Assembly (NCBI RefSeq): GCF_051967035.1
Contig: NZ_JBQCKK010000002.1
Location: forward strand, 248,001 to 312,000
From: Brevibacillus sp051967035
GTDB lineage: Bacteria; Bacillota; Bacilli; Brevibacillales; Brevibacillaceae
Direction of reading: 5' to 3'
Length of the DNA stretch: 64,000 nt
Positions 59,233-64,000 of the stretch are shown here, piece by piece. Position 1 is the first letter of the stretch. Each line of letters starts with the position of its first letter. The notes beneath the pieces are model-generated. The model had not been told where the DNA came from. It saw nothing but the letters and a program-made list of their open reading frames with translations, and did not search any database. The position numbers were made by a program, and so were the translations under genes.

Positions 59233-62200
59233 GTGCCTAGAAATATTTTTGCTAAAAAGCACTGGATTTCAGCTGTGCTTTCAATCCTGCTATTCGTGAC
59301 GGCCATACTGCCTTTCGGTACGGGGATTGCACATGCTGCCGGTGGGATCTCGTTAATCGGATTCAGTAGTAATACATCGCCTACTAATCCCCATATTTAC
59401 TATTCACCGAAGCTGACATTGCAGGGAACTTACGGTTTGGATATTAATGGAGAAGACCTTCGCTATACGGTTTCCAACCTCAATGGTTCCCAACCTTCAG
59501 ACACGAGCAGCATCAAGCCTTCGCTTGATACCGTTACGCGGAAGTTCACATTCGATAACATTTCTCTGACCCCCGGGGTCAATAAAATTTCATTTTATGA
59601 AAAAAACGGAAATGTTACTACCGATTTGATTAGCTTATATGTGCAGTATAACAACACCCCGTTAATTTCCGGTTTGAAGCTGAACTCCGTATTTTTGGAG
59701 TCAGATCCGACCATTGTAGAGGTAACTTCCACACGCAACCTTACGCTGGCCCTGTCTGGGAAGGCTTTAAATGCGGATAACATCGTGGCTATCAACAAGA
59801 CGACTGGCAAAACGTTTAGCGATGATGTGAATACCTCCGGGAACTTTTCGATTGACCTCGAAACGCAGATCGGTCTCAACAACCTTGACATTCACGCGTA
59901 TAGCCAAAACAAAGAAGTCGCGTTGATTAACCGGAACGTACTGGTCATTCCGAAAAGCAGTGTGCAAGGCGGCTCTGATCAATTGTACAATGTGAAATTC
60001 AAAGAGGCGAGTGCGGGTACGGAAACAAAAATCGAGCAGATTCCGCCTGCGAATAATGAGCTGATTCAGACCGTAGCGGGTAACGGTTTTGAGATTACGG
60101 CAAACCTGCTAATTAAATTGCAGTCAGGTGTTACTGTACTCGATTCCACACTGACTGATACATCAGCTCCCGATGCGCCAGTCGTTCAACCAGTTACCAG
60201 CAGCACGACTGCAGTAAAGGGGACGGCTGAAGCAGGCTCCACGATTGTCATCAAAAAAGGGGCAGCGAATCTTGGGTCTGGTACAGCCGGTGATGATGGG
60301 AGCTTTTCTGTCAATATCAGTGCCCAGCCAGCCGGTGCCGTTCTTTCGGTAACGGCAAAAGACGGTGCGGGGAATGAAAGCGCACCAGCAAATGTAACGG
60401 TGAATGCTGCAGCGGACACAGTAGCGCCTGCGGCACCTGTAGTAACACCTGTTAAGGACAACCATCTTGTAGTTACCGGTACCGCAGAGGCGGGCTCCAC
60501 GGTCACTGTAAAAAGAGGGCCGACGCAAATTGGAACTGCATTTGCCGCATCTAACGGGATTTTTACGGTATCCATTCCGGCGCAGCCGACAGGAACGGCG
60601 CTTTCCGTGACGGCCACTGACAGTGCTGGGAACAATAGTGCAGCAGCTGTAGTAGTAGTTGCATCAGCGACATCTGGAACAGATGTAACACCTCCTGACG
60701 CTCCCGTTGTCAATCCGGTTATCAGTACGGATACGCAAGTGACGGGGGTAGCAGAAGCGGGCACAACGGTGACGGTAACCAACGGGGGAGGCCTGTCGGC
60801 AACGGCGACGGCAAATGCAGATGGAAGCTATCAAATAACGATTCCTCCTCTAGGAGCGGGTACCGATCTTACAGTGACAGCGACAGATAGTGCTGGCAAT
60901 GCAGGTCCAGGCACGACGATTACAGTAACAATCGCACCGATCGTTACGCCGGTGGACACGACTCCGCCAGCAGCACCGACTGCTGTCCCCACTACTATCG
61001 ACAATAGCGCGACCATTCTTTCTGGAGAAGTAAACCCGGCGGAAGGGGTTACAAACGTTCTTGTAAAACGCGGAGCGACCGTTCTGGGGTCCGCTACACC
61101 TGACGCTGCGGGTGATTTTTCCGTGATGATTGCTCCGCAACGAGTCGGTGATGTACTTTCTGTAGTAGCATCCGATGCGGCAGGGAATATAAGTCCGGCC
61201 GCAAAAGTGAAGGTACTCGCGAAGAACTCGCTGACTGTCACCCTGGATAACCTTAATTCTTCGTCAACGGATATACAGGCGACAGGTGTGACTTTCACGC
61301 CGATCCAAAACAGCGCCATTTCATCGGATTACAAGCTGTACAGCGTCAAAGCGACCATTGCGGGATCTGTGCTGGAAAACGACAGTACATACGCGATGAT
61401 TGTGAAATACGAAGCCCAGAAGTATGATTCCTCTACACTCACCAATATCGTGACGGAATCGACAGTAGCGAATTTTCCTTTCCAGTTTGTGTATAAGAAG
61501 GCTGACGGAGAGCGATTTGGAGCGGTCACGGATATTTCCAGTCCAACTGCAAAGCTGCCAATAAAGACGGACGGTACTCCTAATATCGTGAGTGTTTTGC
61601 CTGCAAAGGTCAGTATTGAAACCTACAACTTGAGTGCTGCTACAGCTGATTACAAGATCTTCTATAACAATAGCCTGATACCTTTGAAGGAAGGGGCGGG
61701 TAACGATTATCTGTTAAGTTTTAAGGAGCCTAAGAACCTCGATGCAGATCCAGACAATGACTTGGCGGTTATTGAATTTTTAAAACTGCCGGCGAACGAG
61801 ACCAAGGTAAAAGTAGTATATCAAGGTACCAAGGAAGTTTCGTTCACGTTGAAACCGGAAGTAGTGCCTTCCTTACTCTTCTACTACACGGCATCCGGGC
61901 AGGAAAAAGTGATTAACAGTCAACTGGAGATTACCGATCCGAGTGTGTCGAAGTTCATTGTGGACAATGACAAATTCCGAGGGAAGATTTACAACTACAA
62001 GCTCACTTCCGGGAACATGAAAGTGACGCTGAACGGGAATACGGTACAATACCTGTTGTCGGCCGATGCCGACCCGACAGACAATATCATTCCGTTTGAA
62101 ATCAACAAAAGTCAATTTCTGGCTGGGGGATCCTGGAATTTAAAACAAGGCAGCAACAACCTGACCTTTGAACTTCTGGATGACCCGAACGTGAAGTTTA

Positions 62201-64000
62201 CCTACAATATCATCTACAACACCGAGAAGACACCAAGGATTCAGGACGTAAAACTTAAGGTCGTTCAAGGCAAGAGTGATGTCGAGTTGGAACAGACATC
62301 ATCTTCTGCAGCATACAATACGTCTGCTCTGTTCTTGAGCGAGTTTTCCTTTAATGTTGCCAATGTAGAACCAGGTGCCACCGTTAGCATTACCAAAGAT
62401 GGAAATGTCATTGCCAAATACGTGCTGACGGATCCATCAGGTGATTGGGATTTCTTGGACAATGATTCTGATTACGTCAAAACACGTGATGCTGCGATCA
62501 AAGGGAATATATCTGGCTTGGGGCCAATTTTTGATAACAGCACATTCTCCAAGGCAGAAGATATCAATAACAAGTTTTCATTCAGCGCTGTAATGGACTC
62601 CGACGATTATGGGGACGAGTTGATCGGGGAACTCGATGATGACATGGGGCTTGCCGCTGACGAGCTTGAAAACAGAGTGAAGCTGTTCCCGCTGACTCTG
62701 ACCAAAGGTGGAACCACCAGCTATCAGATTGAGATCACGCAAGGTTCGATCGCCACTCGCCAAGCTTTTACGATTTCACAAGATACGCAGGCATGGACTG
62801 TGATTTCCCCTACAAAATCGCAAAATGCCCCGTACATTTCGGTAAACAGCAACTCTGTACCCATCAAAATTTTCGCTGAAAAGGCAACGAAAGTGCTGTT
62901 TGGCAAAACCGAGGCGGTTGCGTACAATACGACTGATCCGGATTTCGTGTATGATTCGGAAACAGGCAAACTTGTGCCGCAAACTTACTACGTGTTTGAA
63001 TCGAACGTTTCACTAAAGCCAGGTCTCAATACAATCAAGTTTACGGTCCAATTCGGATCTAACAGTCATAATGACGAAATCAAGATCTACAACATGAATT
63101 CGGCAGTGAGCGGTGCGGAAAGCAGAGAGATATTCGGGAAAAAATTATCGTTCAGCGTATTTGAAAAATCGTTTGAATTAAAATTCCCTACCGGAACTGT
63201 ACTGCTTGCACCACAGAACAATCGAGTCGGTTCGGAAATCAATCCGCCATCAACCGACATCTTTACGGACGTGCCATTGTATTTTGGGATTGCAGACCGG
63301 ACAAACGGACGAATTTCTTTGGATGATGACGATTTGAAAGATGATATGGAAGACGTACTTCGCATTTCCTCGGACTTTAACTATGCTAGTCCCCTGTATT
63401 ACGTGGATGCAGGTAACTCGAAGCCTGGAAGTCAAGAGGGGGACGATGATCGTGCTCCAGGGGGGCGCGATCCGTATTTTGAAGGAACTGCAAACAATAT
63501 CGAGATGGAGCCATTCGTAAAGCGTTGGGAGGATAACCTGGTTCCAAGTAAAGTCGGAACTCTGACCATTAAATATGATTCTTCCATTGTCAATGCGGCT
63601 AACAACATTCTGACGATCTTCTACAACAATGGGGAAGAGTGGGTGAATCTTGGAGGGGTTGTCAATACGTCGAAGAAGACAGTTACAGTGCCTTTCAAAG
63701 GATTCGGGTATTACATGGTCATGAAAACACGGGAAACCTTCTCTGATGTGATCAACCATCCGTTTGCTCGTGATGCGATTGAAACTTTGTATGCAAAAGG
63801 CATTATGAATGATGCGCCAGGAAGCGGCTTCGGAACCGAGTTGAAAATTACGCGCGGTGAATTTGCCACCATGATTGTAAAGGCGTTGGGCTTGCCAATC
63901 AATGCTGGACCATACAAAGACAACAATGAGAATGATCCCGCTGAACCAACCTTCACGGATGTTCGTCCTAGTGACGATGACTGGAACTATGAGTATAAAT
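59233..64000 (+). CDS. Very large secreted Ig-repeat protein with SLH domains (S-layer-like), partial
   Basis: At least 1589 residues from GTG 59233 (AGGAGAGGTGAAAG upstream); the 3' end is beyond the window. Signal peptide about 1-36 (ILPFGTGIAHAAGG). Residues about 311-660 hold four tandem bacterial Ig-like repeats of 85-90 residues (APVV..PV, GTAEAGSTV, VTATDSAGN). A long beta-rich region follows. The first SLH domain begins near 1500 (RETFSDVINHPFARDAIETLYAKGI and TRGEFATMIVKALGL), and a second starts at the window edge (FTDVRPSDDDW). Likely surface array or wall-bound adhesion protein. More AT-rich than its neighbours. Confidence 0.9.
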   Translation, partial: MPRNIFAKKHWISAVLSILLFVTAILPFGTGIAHAAGGISLIGFSSNTSPTNPHIYYSPKLTLQGTYGLDINGEDLRYTVSNLNGSQPSDTSSIKPSLDTVTRKFTFDNISLTPGVNKISFYEKNGNVTTDLISLYVQYNNTPLISGLKLNSVFLESDPTIVEVTSTRNLTLALSGKALNADNIVAINKTTGKTFSDDVNTSGNFSIDLETQIGLNNLDIHAYSQNKEVALINRNVLVIPKSSVQGGSDQLYNVKFKEASAGTETKIEQIPPANNELIQTVAGNGFEITANLLIKLQSGVTVLDSTLTDTSAPDAPVVQPVTSSTTAVKGTAEAGSTIVIKKGAANLGSGTAGDDGSFSVNISAQPAGAVLSVTAKDGAGNESAPANVTVNAAADTVAPAAPVVTPVKDNHLVVTGTAEAGSTVTVKRGPTQIGTAFAASNGIFTVSIPAQPTGTALSVTATDSAGNNSAAAVVVVASATSGTDVTPPDAPVVNPVISTDTQVTGVAEAGTTVTVTNGGGLSATATANADGSYQITIPPLGAGTDLTVTATDSAGNAGPGTTITVTIAPIVTPVDTTPPAAPTAVPTTIDNSATILSGEVNPAEGVTNVLVKRGATVLGSATPDAAGDFSVMIAPQRVGDVLSVVASDAAGNISPAAKVKVLAKNSLTVTLDNLNSSSTDIQATGVTFTPIQNSAISSDYKLYSVKATIAGSVLENDSTYAMIVKYEAQKYDSSTLTNIVTESTVANFPFQFVYKKADGERFGAVTDISSPTAKLPIKTDGTPNIVSVLPAKVSIETYNLSAATADYKIFYNNSLIPLKEGAGNDYLLSFKEPKNLDADPDNDLAVIEFLKLPANETKVKVVYQGTKEVSFTLKPEVVPSLLFYYTASGQEKVINSQLEITDPSVSKFIVDNDKFRGKIYNYKLTSGNMKVTLNGNTVQYLLSADADPTDNIIPFEINKSQFLAGGSWNLKQGSNNLTFELLDDPNVKFTYNIIYNTEKTPRIQDVKLKVVQGKSDVELEQTSSSAAYNTSALFLSEFSFNVANVEPGATVSITKDGNVIAKYVLTDPSGDWDFLDNDSDYVKTRDAAIKGNISGLGPIFDNSTFSKAEDINNKFSFSAVMDSDDYGDELIGELDDDMGLAADELENRVKLFPLTLTKGGTTSYQIEITQGSIATRQAFTISQDTQAWTVISPTKSQNAPYISVNSNSVPIKIFAEKATKVLFGKTEAVAYNTTDPDFVYDSETGKLVPQTYYVFESNVSLKPGLNTIKFTVQFGSNSHNDEIKIYNMNSAVSGAESREIFGKKLSFSVFEKSFELKFPTGTVLLAPQNNRVGSEINPPSTDIFTDVPLYFGIADRTNGRISLDDDDLKDDMEDVLRISSDFNYASPLYYVDAGNSKPGSQEGDDDRAPGGRDPYFEGTANNIEMEPFVKRWEDNLVPSKVGTLTIKYDSSIVNAANNILTIFYNNGEEWVNLGGVVNTSKKTVTVPFKGFGYYMVMKTRETFSDVINHPFARDAIETLYAKGIMNDAPGSGFGTELKITRGEFATMIVKALGLPINAGPYKDNNENDPAEPTFTDVRPSDDDWNYEYK

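Noticed and set aside
1..64000. tRNA, rRNA, CRISPR arrays, insertion sequences, prophage genes
   Set aside because: None seen: no transposase or integrase frames, no regularly spaced repeats, no tRNA-like cloverleaf noticed.

Overview
This 64 kb window looks like a chromosomal segment of an endospore-forming, flagellated, aerobic Gram-positive bacterium of the Brevibacillus type. The evidence is sporulation genes (spoIIR, spoIID, spoIIQ, spoIIID), Bacilli-style gene order (rho, rpmE, tdk, prfA, prmC, spoIIR, ywlC, ywlE, rpiB, ywlG, glyA, upp, mnaA, then the atp operon, murA, spoIID and mbl), S-layer-homology (SLH) proteins, frequent GTG/TTG starts with strong Shine-Dalgarno sequences, and moderately high GC. 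The genus call is an inference from gene order and protein character; no database search was run. Almost every gene lies on the + strand.

Layout. 0-9 kb: the end of glpX, rho, a LysM/M23 hydrolase, a radical SAM protein, rpmE, tdk, a YhcN-like sporulation lipoprotein, prfA-prmC and spoIIR. 8.6-10.9 kb: two minus-strand genes and an AT-rich islet with gene remnants. 10.9-17.6 kb: sua5, mntP, ywlE, rpiB, ywlG, glyA, upp and wecB. 17.8-21 kb: a large secreted phosphodiester-glycosidase-like protein with three SLH domains. 21.1-27 kb: a biotin operon (bioA-D-B-F-H-C) behind a palindromic operator, followed by a thiolase. 28.5-35.9 kb: the complete ATP synthase operon. 37.2-47.6 kb: an 11-subunit nuo operon (ABCDHIJKLMN, no nuoEFG). 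47.7-56.5 kb: ywzB, ywmB, murA, spoIID, spoIIQ, spoIIID, mbl, two flagellar rod/hook genes, an EpuA-like membrane peptide and a CDP-alcohol phosphatidyltransferase. 56.6-59 kb: fabZ, tagA and tagO. 59.2 kb to the end: a very large secreted Ig-repeat/SLH protein cut by the window edge.

How the genes fit together: wecB (UDP-ManNAc supply), tagO (GlcNAc-1-P onto undecaprenyl phosphate) and tagA (ManNAc transfer) can build the linkage unit of a secondary wall polymer, the kind of polymer that SLH domains bind. The two SLH proteins are candidate clients and share a 15/16 nt near-palindromic motif about 100 nt upstream of their starts. Energy metabolism is represented by adjacent ATP synthase and complex-I-like operons.

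The most unusual observation is a recurring arrangement upstream of sporulation-associated genes (yhcN-like and spoIIQ, perhaps ywmB). The Shine-Dalgarno lies in or beside the 3' arm of a long inverted repeat whose loop contains a candidate sporulation-sigma promoter. Read-through mRNA would hide the ribosome site, while mRNA started at the gene's own promoter would not. Also of interest are the AT-rich islet, the repeat-rich 190-residue extension of NuoC, a thymidine kinase with an altered P-loop, and the biotin operator.
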